NCBI GenBank assembly: GCA_038246575.1
Contig: JBBRVU010000055.1
Span: 1 to 21,633, forward strand
Direction of reading: 5' to 3'
Source: JACCUZ01 sp038246575
GTDB lineage: Bacteria; Actinomycetota; Actinomycetes; JACCUZ01
DNA length: 21,633 nucleotides
The notes beneath the pieces are model-generated. The model was not told where the DNA came from, searched no databases, and saw only the letters and a list, made by a program, of their open reading frames with translations. The translations under genes were made by a program, and so were the position numbers. Shown here piece by piece: positions 7,880-15,204 of this stretch. Numbering within the stretch: the first letter of the stretch is position 1; each line of letters starts with the position of its first letter.

Positions 7880-9015
7880 GCCTGCCTCGTCTCGTCGATG
7901 TCGGGGAGGAGCACCAGCGCCTGTGTCACCGGACGTAGCGCAGAGAAGGACTGCTCGAGGCGGGCGGACCGGTCCACCACCTCGGGCTGGGGAGTGCGCG
8001 AGAACGCGAACGCGGGACCGGCGTTGTGGTGCTGCCCCGGGATGGGGCTCTTCGTGAGGATCCGCGCGACCGGCTTGAGGACGCGCACCATGAGCGGCAC
8101 CATCGTCGCGACAAGGGCCTCACGGACGGCGTCGTCGGGTTCAGTCCACACCCGGGAGAGGAGGCGCAGCAGCAGCCCATAGGCGTCGTCGAAGAGCTGC
8201 GAGAGGTCGCGCAGGGAACCGACCGGGAGGGCCTCGGTCGACGGGTCGGTGATGACCGGCCGGACCGAGCCCAGGGGCACCGTGCGGTCCGCGATCTGAT
8301 TGAAGAGCCAGAAGTGCGCGAGCTCACCGGGGGCCTCCCCGTCGTCCTCGCCGCGGGCCGTCCCTTCCCCCTGGTGGACGATCTCCTGGATGGCGGCCAG
8401 GGCCGATTGCAGGTCGTGGACGTCGACGAGCTCGCCGGTGGCGCCCGCGTAGGCGCCGTGGTAGCCGGTGGTGAGTTGACGCCACCGCTGACCGACGAAC
8501 AGGCCATGTTCGCCCCGCTCCCTCGTGAGCTCGCGCAGGCCTACGGCGATGGCTGCGTAGAACTGGCCGATGGTCGTGAAGTCGCCACTCTCCGGGACGT
8601 CCCGCACGGTCATGGGGCGCTCGATGGCGCAGAACGTGTCCCGGATTAGGCTCACGCTCGCCGGTGCGAGATGGAGCACCAGGGGTGGGTCGTGCAGGGC
8701 CAGCGGCGTTGGGTACCTGGGCACCCGGTCGGGGGCGTCGAAGTCGGGGGTCCCGCCCACTGCGACCAGGACGTTGGCCGCCAGGCACACGTGGGCCATC
8801 TCCTGCATGACGACAGCCCGTATGGTCTGCGCCGCCTCGCACAGCTCGTCCTCCAGCGAGTAGTAGGCGTAGAGGTACAGCGGCACTGTGGACCACTCAA
8901 GGGCGACCGCCCGCCGGAGGTGCTGCTGCAGGTCCGTAGGTGACATGGCGTGGACACCGGGACGGGCATCGGCCAGCCCATGAGCCGGTGGGACATGCGG
9001 TGGGCTGGCGCTCAT
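7876..9015 (-). CDS. VioB/RebD-type ferritin-like domain protein
   Basis: This 379-residue protein matches the ferritin-like family named after the N-terminal region of VioB (iminophenyl-pyruvate dimer synthase). The four-helix-bundle metal positions are visible: Glu40 in ALEWSTVPLYLYAYYS, Glu72 and His75 in QEMAHVCLAANVLVAVGG, Glu132 in CAIERP, a Glu near 211-217 in IQEIVHQGEGTA, and Glu231/His234 in GELAHFWLFNQI. VioB and RebD couple oxidised amino-acid products from a flavin oxidase; here the neighbouring oxidase is a CTQ enzyme. The start is the ATG at 9015, with AAGAGG upstream at 5-6 nt; a GTG two codons earlier is possible. The 30-bp gap to the lectin gene and the ATGA overlap with the oxidase gene place it inside the operon. 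It is far shorter than VioB (about 1000 residues) and lacks that enzyme's large second part. Confidence 0.88.
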   Translation of the reverse strand: MSASPPHVPPAHGLADARPGVHAMSPTDLQQHLRRAVALEWSTVPLYLYAYYSLEDELCEAAQTIRAVVMQEMAHVCLAANVLVAVGGTPDFDAPDRVPRYPTPLALHDPPLVLHLAPASVSLIRDTFCAIERPMTVRDVPESGDFTTIGQFYAAIAVGLRELTRERGEHGLFVGQRWRQLTTGYHGAYAGATGELVDVHDLQSALAAIQEIVHQGEGTARGEDDGEAPGELAHFWLFNQIADRTVPLGSVRPVITDPSTEALPVGSLRDLSQLFDDAYGLLLRLLSRVWTEPDDAVREALVATMVPLMVRVLKPVARILTKSPIPGQHHNAGPAFAFSRTPQPEVVDRSARLEQSFSALRPVTQALVLLPDIDETRQA

Positions 9016-9045
9016 CGTCACCTCTTGGGGGGTCGGCTGGGTGTG

Positions 9046-10041
9046 TTAGTGCTTCGAGGGTGCCGCGTCCGCGGCCATGGCTACGCGGGCGGCGAGCAGC
9101 GCGGACCGGGGCCCGGACTGGCACTGGAAGTCCCACTCGTTCGATCCGGAGTAGGTGCCCCGGTAGGTTCCCCAGCCGGTAGCAAGTGCCGACGTTTGGG
9201 CATACGACAGGGCCAGCTGGCACCGAACGAGGAACGGCACCGTGATCGTGCTGCTATTGCAGGTCAGCCACGCCGCCAGGACAGTGTGGGGCGGAACCGG
9301 CACGGAGCATGGGTAGTTCTCCGGGGTGCTGAAGGAGAAGGGCGTGTTTCGCACGTACGGGGTGGTCCCCGGTGGCGAAAGGTAGACCGTCCCGTTGGTC
9401 ACCAGCGGCAAGGAGACCTCGAGTGTCTGCGGTATGTCGACCGGAAGTTGCACGGAGTCCGTCCACAGGGAGGTCGTCACCGTATCGGCTTGCAGCGTCA
9501 CCGCGATCGTTTGCTCGGTGTCCCCGTTGTTGGGGACGTCCACCTCAGTCTTCTGCCCGAACGACACGATGAGCTGGTCCGTGGCGACGGCGGCTTGATC
9601 GATGACGTACTGGACGCTGGCCACGTCGCTGATGGCCACGACTGGGTTCCGCTTCATGTACTTCGCACCAGAGGCCGACCAGTGCACGCCGCCGTCCTGC
9701 GAGGGACCGCTGCCGACATGAACTTCCAGGTCGCCCTCGTCGGTGACGACCGCGTAGAAGCGTCCCTCGGCTCCCCAGGAGTTGGATGCCCAGACCGCAG
9801 CGCCGCTGTACGCCCCAGGGACGCCGGGATAGATGCACAGGTTCCCGTCGGTCTGCATGACCATGATGAAGGGGCCACCCGGTTGTGGGTGTCCCGTACT
9901 GCACCAGATGTCGGTCCAAGCGGTGCCGACACAAAACTGCGAGCCACCCATGCGGAGCGTGTAGAACCCGCACGGCGAGACCATCGTGTCGCCTGCCAAG
10001 AGCGCCTCGTCGCTGCCGAGGTAGTCGACCTGGGTGCTCAT
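9046..10041 (-). CDS. Bulb-type lectin fused to an aerolysin-like pore-forming domain
   Basis: The start is the ATG at 10041, with AAGGAG 6 nt upstream, giving 331 residues; the open frame continues 16 codons further without an initiation signal. Residues 1-125 form a bulb-type (monocot mannose-binding) lectin domain: MVSPCGFYTLRMGGSQF, then MQTDGNLCIYPG, which matches the QxDxNxVxY sugar-binding motif at Q63-Y71 except for Cys at the Val position, then VWASNSWG. Residues about 135-310 look like the aerolysin/ETX-MTX2 fold: VDVPNNGDTEQTIAVTLQADTVTTSLWTDS, the strand-rich amphipathic centre at 200-240, and VPVPPHTVLAAWLTCNSSTITVPF, where PPxT and VPF are typical. No signal peptide is present. 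It is the first gene of the operon and faces the SARP gene across the operator strip. A sugar-targeted pore-forming toxin is the best reading; the pore-forming call rests on pattern recognition. Confidence 0.78.
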   Translation of the reverse strand: MSTQVDYLGSDEALLAGDTMVSPCGFYTLRMGGSQFCVGTAWTDIWCSTGHPQPGGPFIMVMQTDGNLCIYPGVPGAYSGAAVWASNSWGAEGRFYAVVTDEGDLEVHVGSGPSQDGGVHWSASGAKYMKRNPVVAISDVASVQYVIDQAAVATDQLIVSFGQKTEVDVPNNGDTEQTIAVTLQADTVTTSLWTDSVQLPVDIPQTLEVSLPLVTNGTVYLSPPGTTPYVRNTPFSFSTPENYPCSVPVPPHTVLAAWLTCNSSTITVPFLVRCQLALSYAQTSALATGWGTYRGTYSGSNEWDFQCQSGPRSALLAARVAMAADAAPSKH

Positions 10042-10217
10042 CGAGCGCTCCTTCTCGAGTGGGCCGGGACGCGTCGACCTAGCATGCACGGTCGATCGTC
10101 AGCGCTCCGTCAGCAGATTGCACTGGTCCGTCAGCACCCGAAGTGCCGGTCAGCTGGCACGGCCGCCCCGCCTTGCTCCACATGCGCCGCGGGCAGCGCG
10201 GTGCGAGACTCCAGAAG
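10042..10217. promoter_or_regulatory. Divergent promoter strip with phased CGTCAGC direct repeats, candidate SARP operator
   Basis: CGTCAGC occurs at 10097-10103, 10108-10114 and 10129-10135, with a variant GGTCAGC at 10148-10154. The starts are 11, 21 and 19 bp apart, so the boxes lie close to one face of the helix; the second and third are part of a longer TCCGTCAGCA repeat. SARP regulators of the AfsR/ActII-ORF4 kind are known to bind heptameric direct repeats spaced 11 or 22 bp, close upstream of a weak -10 box. Read on the minus strand, the last repeat is followed after 10 bp by CATGCT (10086-10081), which keeps A2 and T6 of TANNNT and would drive the operon. No good -35 is seen, as expected for an activated promoter. 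Confidence 0.55.
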
Positions 10218-13200
10218 GTGTCACGACTGACGATCTCGCTGTTGCCGGGCTTCGCGGTCGCGGTCGACGGTCAACCGGTCACCCGGTTCCGCAGTCTCCG
10301 GACACGCGGCCTGCTCGCCTTCCTCGCTGCCGATCCGGTGCCGCACCAGCGGGCGAGGGTTGCGGGGCTGTTGTGGCCCGATCAGGCGGATGGCCGGGCC
10401 CTGCACAATCTCAGCCAGACATTGCACCAGCTCCGCGACTCGCTCGGCAGCGACGTAGCCGAGGCGTGCTTGTGGGTCGACCGCACCACGATCAGGCTGG
10501 GGGGCGGCGGCTGTGACGTGGACGCAGCGCTACTTGCTGGTCACCTCGAGCGCGCACGCGAGGCGGCGAGCAGCGGTCGGGAGAGCGAGGCGGCCGCGGC
10601 GGCGGCGCAGGCCCTGGACACCTACGGCGGACCGCTGCTCCAAGGGTTTGCCGTGCCGGGCAGCGACCTCTTCGACGAGTGGCTCGCACGGGCGCGGGCG
10701 GACCTGCACAACGCCGTCCTCAGCACTACCTCTTTGCTCGTCGCGCACCACGAGCGCAGCGGGGATTTGCAGCGAGCAGTGGGGGTAGCCCGCCGGTGGG
10801 CCGACCTCGAGCCGCTGGACGAGGCGGCCCTTCGCACCGTCGTCCGGCTGCTCGCTTCGACCGCTGGACGAGCCGCCGCGCTCGACCGCTATGAGCGCGC
10901 CACGGCAGTCTTGACGGCTGAGCTAGGGGTGGCGCTCTCTCCCCTGACGAGGCGGCTCGGGAAGCGGCTACGCGAGTCGGCACCGCCCGCAACTCGGCCC
11001 GTGACGGCACCTCGGCCGGCGCCGCCTGCGCCCAGGAGTCTCACGCCGGTGACAGGGCCCAACCGGACACCGGCCCACATGCCGGATCACGGCGAGGTGG
11101 TCGGCCGCGAGAGGGAACTGCGGGAGCTGCAGCGGTGGCGGGCCCAGGGTGCGCGCCTCGTGGGGCTTTGGGGGCTCGGCGGCGTCGGCAAGAGCACTCT
11201 CGCGGCAGCTGCCGCGGCCAGGATGGAGGCCGTCGTCGACGCTACTGCGTGGCGCAGCCTCTACAACGCGCCCACCGTGAGGCACACCGTCGAGGCCTGC
11301 ATGCAGGCGCTCGCACCTGACCTCTTCCGTCCGCCCGGAGGGGACGCGACCCTCGAAGGCCGCCTGGATGCCCTGCTCGACATCATGCGACGACGTCGCT
11401 GCCTGATAGTCCTGGACGACATCGAGAGCCTCCTCTCGCCGGGGCCTCGGGACGGAGGCTGGCAGGCAGGCCACGAGGGTTACGGAGCGCTGCTGCGTCG
11501 GGTGACGCTCTCGCCGCACGAAAGCACGGTGCTGCTAGCAGGCCGCGAGGAGCCACCGGAGGTGGCCCGCCTGAGGGACTACTCGGCCGAGGTGCAGACT
11601 CTTTGGCTGGCCGGCCTGCCGGTCGAGGCGGGGGTGGAGCTCCTGGCGGCTCAGGGGATCGCTCCCTCACCGCCGCTGCCCGCCTCGACGGTGGTGCGTC
11701 ATTACTCCGGCAACCCCTTGGCGCTAAAGCTCGTCGCTTCCTCTATCCGCGAGCTGTACGCCTCGGACGTATCGGCCTTCCTCGCTGAGGGCACGCCGAT
11801 CTTCGGGGGCTTGCGGGAGGTGCTCTCCGAGCAGGTTGCCCGGCTCTCCTCGCTCGAGCGGCACATCCTCACGACGCTGGCGTTGGAGCGGGAGCCGGTC
11901 ACGCTGGAGCATCTGCGTACCCACATATCCGCTGGGGAAGGCACGGCCACGGTGCTCGACGCCATCCAGCGGCTCCGGCGGCGGTGCCTTCTCGAGCCCG
12001 CTGACGGCCGTCTGACCCTGCAGTCGGTGGTGATGGAGTATGTCGCGGAACTTCACATCACCAACGTGGTCGAGGAACTGGACGCCCTAGTGACGACGTC
12101 CTTCGGTCGGCATGCGCTGGTGTGCTCGCGTGCTCCCGAGCACGCACGGCAGGACCAGTACCGGCAGACCGCACGCCGCGTCGCGACTCGCCTGGCTGAT
12201 CGGCTCGGGGAAGCCCGAGCCGTCGAGCGGCTACGCTCGCTGCCCGACGTCGCCAGGCAGCAGGCCGGGGCACCGCAACCGTGCCTCGCCGGCAACGTCG
12301 TCAACGTCCTGACCGCGCTGGGCGCAGACCTGAGCGCCCTGGACCTCCACCAGTTGGCGCTGCGCCATGCCGACCTGCGCGCTCGCCGGGCCTGGGACGC
12401 GGACCTTTCGGGATGCGACCTCACCGGCGCCCTCTTCACCGGTGACATGGCGGCCCGGACGTGCTTGGCCGCGAGCTCGGACCGAGTGGTGGTGGCAGTC
12501 GGAGCCACCGACGGGACCACCCGGGTCCGGCGAGTTTCGGACGGCAGCCTGGTGCACCGCGACCAGGTCCACCAGTCCTCTGTCCTCACGGCGGCGTTCG
12601 CGCCCGACGGCGACGTCCTGGCCACCGGCGCTATGGACGGCGTGCTGGTGCTCCGGGCGGTGGGCGCGCCTGCTGCCGACGTCAGGGTGACGGCTCACCA
12701 GGGCGGTGTTCTCGCGGTGGTCTTCACGGGCGACGGCATGGTCGCGACGAGCGGCTACGACGGCTGGATTCGCCTCTGGGACGTTGCGACCGGCGAGCCG
12801 GTCTTGGCTTGGCCCAGCGCCGGCGGGGTGTCCTTCGACCTGGCCGCCCACTCCCATCGCGCTGTTCTGCTGAGCGCCGACGAGGACGGCGGCGTCCGTC
12901 GCTGGAACCTGCGAGGCCAGCTTCAGGCCACCATGGGGAATCACGCGGACCGCGCGCTGTGCGTCAGCCTGAGTCCAGATGGTCTGCTCGCCGCCAGCGG
13001 CGGGTTCGACCACGCAGTGCGCATTTGGGACGTAGAGACCGGTCACTGCCTCGGGGTGCTTGGGGGGCACCGGCACACCGTATCGGCGGTCGCCTTCTCT
13101 CCCGATGGCAGCCTGCTGGCGAGTGCGGGCTGGGACGAGGTGGTGCGGCTGTGGCGTCTTCCGTCAGCAGCGCCGGCGGGCCTTCTGGGCGGGCACGGGA

Positions 13201-13331
13201 CGTATGTCAGCGGTGTCGCTTTCTCGGCGGACGGGGAGAGCGTCACGTCGTCCGGCTTCGACCAGTCGCTACGCACGTGGGACGTCCGCCCCGGCAGCGC
13301 CGGAGTGATCCGCCGGGGACACACGTCGTGA
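10218..13331 (+). CDS. AfsR-like SARP transcriptional regulator with BTAD, NB-ARC and WD40 domains
   Basis: I take the GTG at 10218 as the start, because SARP proteins begin with the RLTISLLPGFAVAVDG strand found right after it. The frame is open further, with possible starts at 10143 (GTG) and 10182 (ATG); none has a good ribosome binding site. From 10218 the protein is 1037 residues. About 1-90 is the winged-helix DNA-binding domain (LRTRGLLAFLA, HNLSQTLHQLR), and 95-245 is the BTAD domain. NB-ARC follows, with Walker A GLGGVGKST (319-327, Lys325), Walker B LIVLDD (396-401) and GNPLAL at 498. A short pentapeptide-like stretch (ADLRA...DLSGCDLTGALF) comes at about 715-745, then seven WD40-type blades ending in motifs such as IRLWDV, VRIWDV and LRTWDV, enough for a complete propeller. 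AfsR-type STAND regulators activate secondary-metabolite genes after nucleotide and signal input. Its position suggests that it controls the divergent operon. Confidence 0.9.
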   Translation: MSRLTISLLPGFAVAVDGQPVTRFRSLRTRGLLAFLAADPVPHQRARVAGLLWPDQADGRALHNLSQTLHQLRDSLGSDVAEACLWVDRTTIRLGGGGCDVDAALLAGHLERAREAASSGRESEAAAAAAQALDTYGGPLLQGFAVPGSDLFDEWLARARADLHNAVLSTTSLLVAHHERSGDLQRAVGVARRWADLEPLDEAALRTVVRLLASTAGRAAALDRYERATAVLTAELGVALSPLTRRLGKRLRESAPPATRPVTAPRPAPPAPRSLTPVTGPNRTPAHMPDHGEVVGRERELRELQRWRAQGARLVGLWGLGGVGKSTLAAAAAARMEAVVDATAWRSLYNAPTVRHTVEACMQALAPDLFRPPGGDATLEGRLDALLDIMRRRRCLIVLDDIESLLSPGPRDGGWQAGHEGYGALLRRVTLSPHESTVLLAGREEPPEVARLRDYSAEVQTLWLAGLPVEAGVELLAAQGIAPSPPLPASTVVRHYSGNPLALKLVASSIRELYASDVSAFLAEGTPIFGGLREVLSEQVARLSSLERHILTTLALEREPVTLEHLRTHISAGEGTATVLDAIQRLRRRCLLEPADGRLTLQSVVMEYVAELHITNVVEELDALVTTSFGRHALVCSRAPEHARQDQYRQTARRVATRLADRLGEARAVERLRSLPDVARQQAGAPQPCLAGNVVNVLTALGADLSALDLHQLALRHADLRARRAWDADLSGCDLTGALFTGDMAARTCLAASSDRVVVAVGATDGTTRVRRVSDGSLVHRDQVHQSSVLTAAFAPDGDVLATGAMDGVLVLRAVGAPAADVRVTAHQGGVLAVVFTGDGMVATSGYDGWIRLWDVATGEPVLAWPSAGGVSFDLAAHSHRAVLLSADEDGGVRRWNLRGQLQATMGNHADRALCVSLSPDGLLAASGGFDHAVRIWDVETGHCLGVLGGHRHTVSAVAFSPDGSLLASAGWDEVVRLWRLPSAAPAGLLGGHGTYVSGVAFSADGESVTSSGFDQSLRTWDVRPGSAGVIRRGHTS

Positions 13332-13932
13332 GGACCAAGTCGCGTGACACGCCCATCCGTAGGTCTTGGACAGTAGCTCTCGAGGAGCATGATCAGGCCG
13401 GAGATCAGCGCGAGCATCCGCACGTTCGTCAGCCGAGTCCCCAGGGCTTGGGGAAGAGGACCGCGTTCATGACATAGAAGCCGACGAGGGCGCTCATCGT
13501 GGCGGCAAGCCCGGCGAGAGCACCGGCCCAGGCCTGTCGAAACTGGTAGCCCAGCACGCGCGGCATCACCGGCCACAGGCGGCTCCAGTTGCCCACGTCG
13601 GAGCGGAAGTCGAACCCGGCCCCCGGTTGGCTCTTGAGAACCTCCATCGCCGCACCCAAGATCGGCAGGCAACGAAAAGCCACACCACCCCTCGGGCGCC
13701 CCCCTTGACCGACGCGACCTCCGCTTGTGCGTTGCCCGATGGTGCCACGGCATGTAGGCATCTTCCCTCAACCGCTGACCAGTGCGCGGGAGCGCGTTAC
13801 TGCGCCGCGAGCCGGCCCTGTTCGATCGTCCGGTGCGGCCGACGCCTGCCCGGTGTCGGTTGAGTGAGAGCTGATGCTCGCGATCCGCCATCTCAACGTT
13901 CAACAGACCTTGACCCCGAAGGGGTGGCGTCT
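13332..13932. other. Intergenic stretch between the SARP gene and the oxidoreductase gene
   Basis: About 600 bp with no confident gene. A short minus-strand frame (listed separately) may be real. Just before the oxidoreductase gene there is TTGACC at 13910-13915 and an ACCCC-GAA-GGGGT inverted repeat at 13913-13925, whose right arm contains the AGGGG ribosome binding site. A stem there could hide the site, but the arms are only 5 bp. Confidence 0.4.
13429..13647 (-). CDS. Possible small single-helix membrane protein
   Basis: A 72-residue frame starting MEVLKSQPGAGFDF has a soluble N-terminal half with FDFRSDVGNWSRLWPVMP. It then has one strong hydrophobic helix (WAGALAGLAATMSALVGFYVMNAVLF, residues about 42-66) and a short end, KPWGLG. 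The amino-acid mix is more protein-like than the Arg/Pro-rich shadows around it. There is no clear ribosome binding site at the ATG (GGGTGCGGCG upstream at best). Just past its stop a different frame encodes another hydrophobic run (LALISGLIMLLES), so a frameshifted longer membrane protein is possible. I do not recognise it. Confidence 0.3.
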   Translation of the reverse strand: MEVLKSQPGAGFDFRSDVGNWSRLWPVMPRVLGYQFRQAWAGALAGLAATMSALVGFYVMNAVLFPKPWGLG

Positions 13933-15204
13933 ATGGTCGCAACCGTGGTGGACACCGAGGTGGTCGTGGTGGGTGGGGGGCTCGCGGGCCTCCGCTGCGG
14001 ATGGCGGCTTGCCGAGGCGGGCCGCTCGGTCGTCGTCGTCGAGGCGGCGCAGGCCGTGGGCGGCCGCGAGCGCACCGACGAGGTAGATGGTTTCCTCCTC
14101 GACCGAGGGTTCCAGGTGCTCAACCCGGCGTACCCGGCGGTCCGCCGGTGGGTGGACCTCGACGCCCTTGAGCTGCGGCCCTTCGGTGCCGGGGTGCTCG
14201 TCCGCCGCGAGCGCGGCCTCACCGAGCTGTCGCATCCGCTAAGGCACCCGGCGGGTCTGCTGGCGACGTTGCGCAGTGGGCTGCTCACCCCTCGGGGTGT
14301 GGCCGCCATGGTGCGCTGGGCGGGGCCGGTGCTCGCCGCGCCGCGCCGTGTGGTCGACGGCCCGGATCGGCCGCTCCGCGAGGGCCTGGACCGGGTGGGC
14401 CTTGCTGGCCCGCTGCGCGTTGAGGTCATCGAGCCCTTCCTCGCTGGGGTGCTCGCCGAGGACCGGGGAGAGACCTCGGAGGCCTTCACGAAGCTGCTTG
14501 TGCGGATGTTCGCGCTGGGCGTGCCTGGCGTGCCGGCACGCGGCATCCGGGCGCTGCCCGAGCAGTTGGCTGCCGCGGCCGTACGGGCCGGGGCCGACCT
14601 CCGGCTGGGTGAGGCGGTCGTCGAGGTGAGCGGCGGGGTGTCCAGCGCGGTGGTCCGACTGGCCGGTGGCGAGCGCTTGGCCGCTCGCGCGGCCGTGGTG
14701 GCGGTCGGCCCGGAGGCCGTGGGCGGGCTGCTCGACGTGCTTCCGCCGCGGACCAGGGGCCTGCAGACGTGGTGGTTCGCGGCGGGCGAGCGCCCGACGG
14801 CATCGACCATGATGGCGGTCGACGGCCGGCGGCGGGGCCCGGTCGTCAACACTGCGGTGATGACGAATGCCGCTCCGGAGCTGGCGCCGCCGGGCCGGCA
14901 CCTCGTGCAGGCCACCTGCCTCCTGCCGGCCTCGGCAGATGCGGCCGCGACGGAGGCCGAGGTGCGTCGGCAGGTCGGCGAGGTCTACGGCGTCGACACC
15001 ACGGGGTGGCAGCTTGTGCACCGCCACGACATCCGGCACGCCCTGCCGGCCCAACCGCCCCCGCTGCGCACGACGTCGCCGGCACGGGTCTCGCCGTCGG
15101 TCTACGTGTGTGGCGACCACCGTGACACCGCGTCGATCCAGGGGGCGCTCGTCTCCGGACACCGCGTCGCCGGTGCTGTGCTCGCGGACCTCGCGTCGGC
15201 ATGA
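13933..15204 (+). CDS. FAD-dependent oxidoreductase, amine oxidase/phytoene desaturase-like
   Basis: The start is the ATG at 13933, 8 nt after AGGGG, giving 423 residues. The N-terminus is a classic FAD-binding fold (VVVVGGGLAGLRCGWRLAEAGRSVVVVEA), followed by the GGR motif (VGGRERTDEVDGFLLDRGFQVLNP) of the amine oxidase, protoporphyrinogen oxidase and phytoene desaturase superfamily. The C-terminal FAD-contact motif is VYVCGDHRDTASIQGALVSGHRVAGAVL. The substrate is not evident; neither the isoprenoid-synthesis genes nor the haem genes that would point to one are present. The stop overlaps the start of the photolyase-like gene as ATGA, so the two are translated together, which suggests related function, perhaps pigment or light response. 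Confidence 0.85.
   Translation: MVATVVDTEVVVVGGGLAGLRCGWRLAEAGRSVVVVEAAQAVGGRERTDEVDGFLLDRGFQVLNPAYPAVRRWVDLDALELRPFGAGVLVRRERGLTELSHPLRHPAGLLATLRSGLLTPRGVAAMVRWAGPVLAAPRRVVDGPDRPLREGLDRVGLAGPLRVEVIEPFLAGVLAEDRGETSEAFTKLLVRMFALGVPGVPARGIRALPEQLAAAAVRAGADLRLGEAVVEVSGGVSSAVVRLAGGERLAARAAVVAVGPEAVGGLLDVLPPRTRGLQTWWFAAGERPTASTMMAVDGRRRGPVVNTAVMTNAAPELAPPGRHLVQATCLLPASADAAATEAEVRRQVGEVYGVDTTGWQLVHRHDIRHALPAQPPPLRTTSPARVSPSVYVCGDHRDTASIQGALVSGHRVAGAVLADLASA

Noticed and set aside
12231..13076. 281-codon minus-strand frame opposite the WD40 region
   Set aside because: It is antisense to a clear seven-blade propeller and shows no motif of its own.
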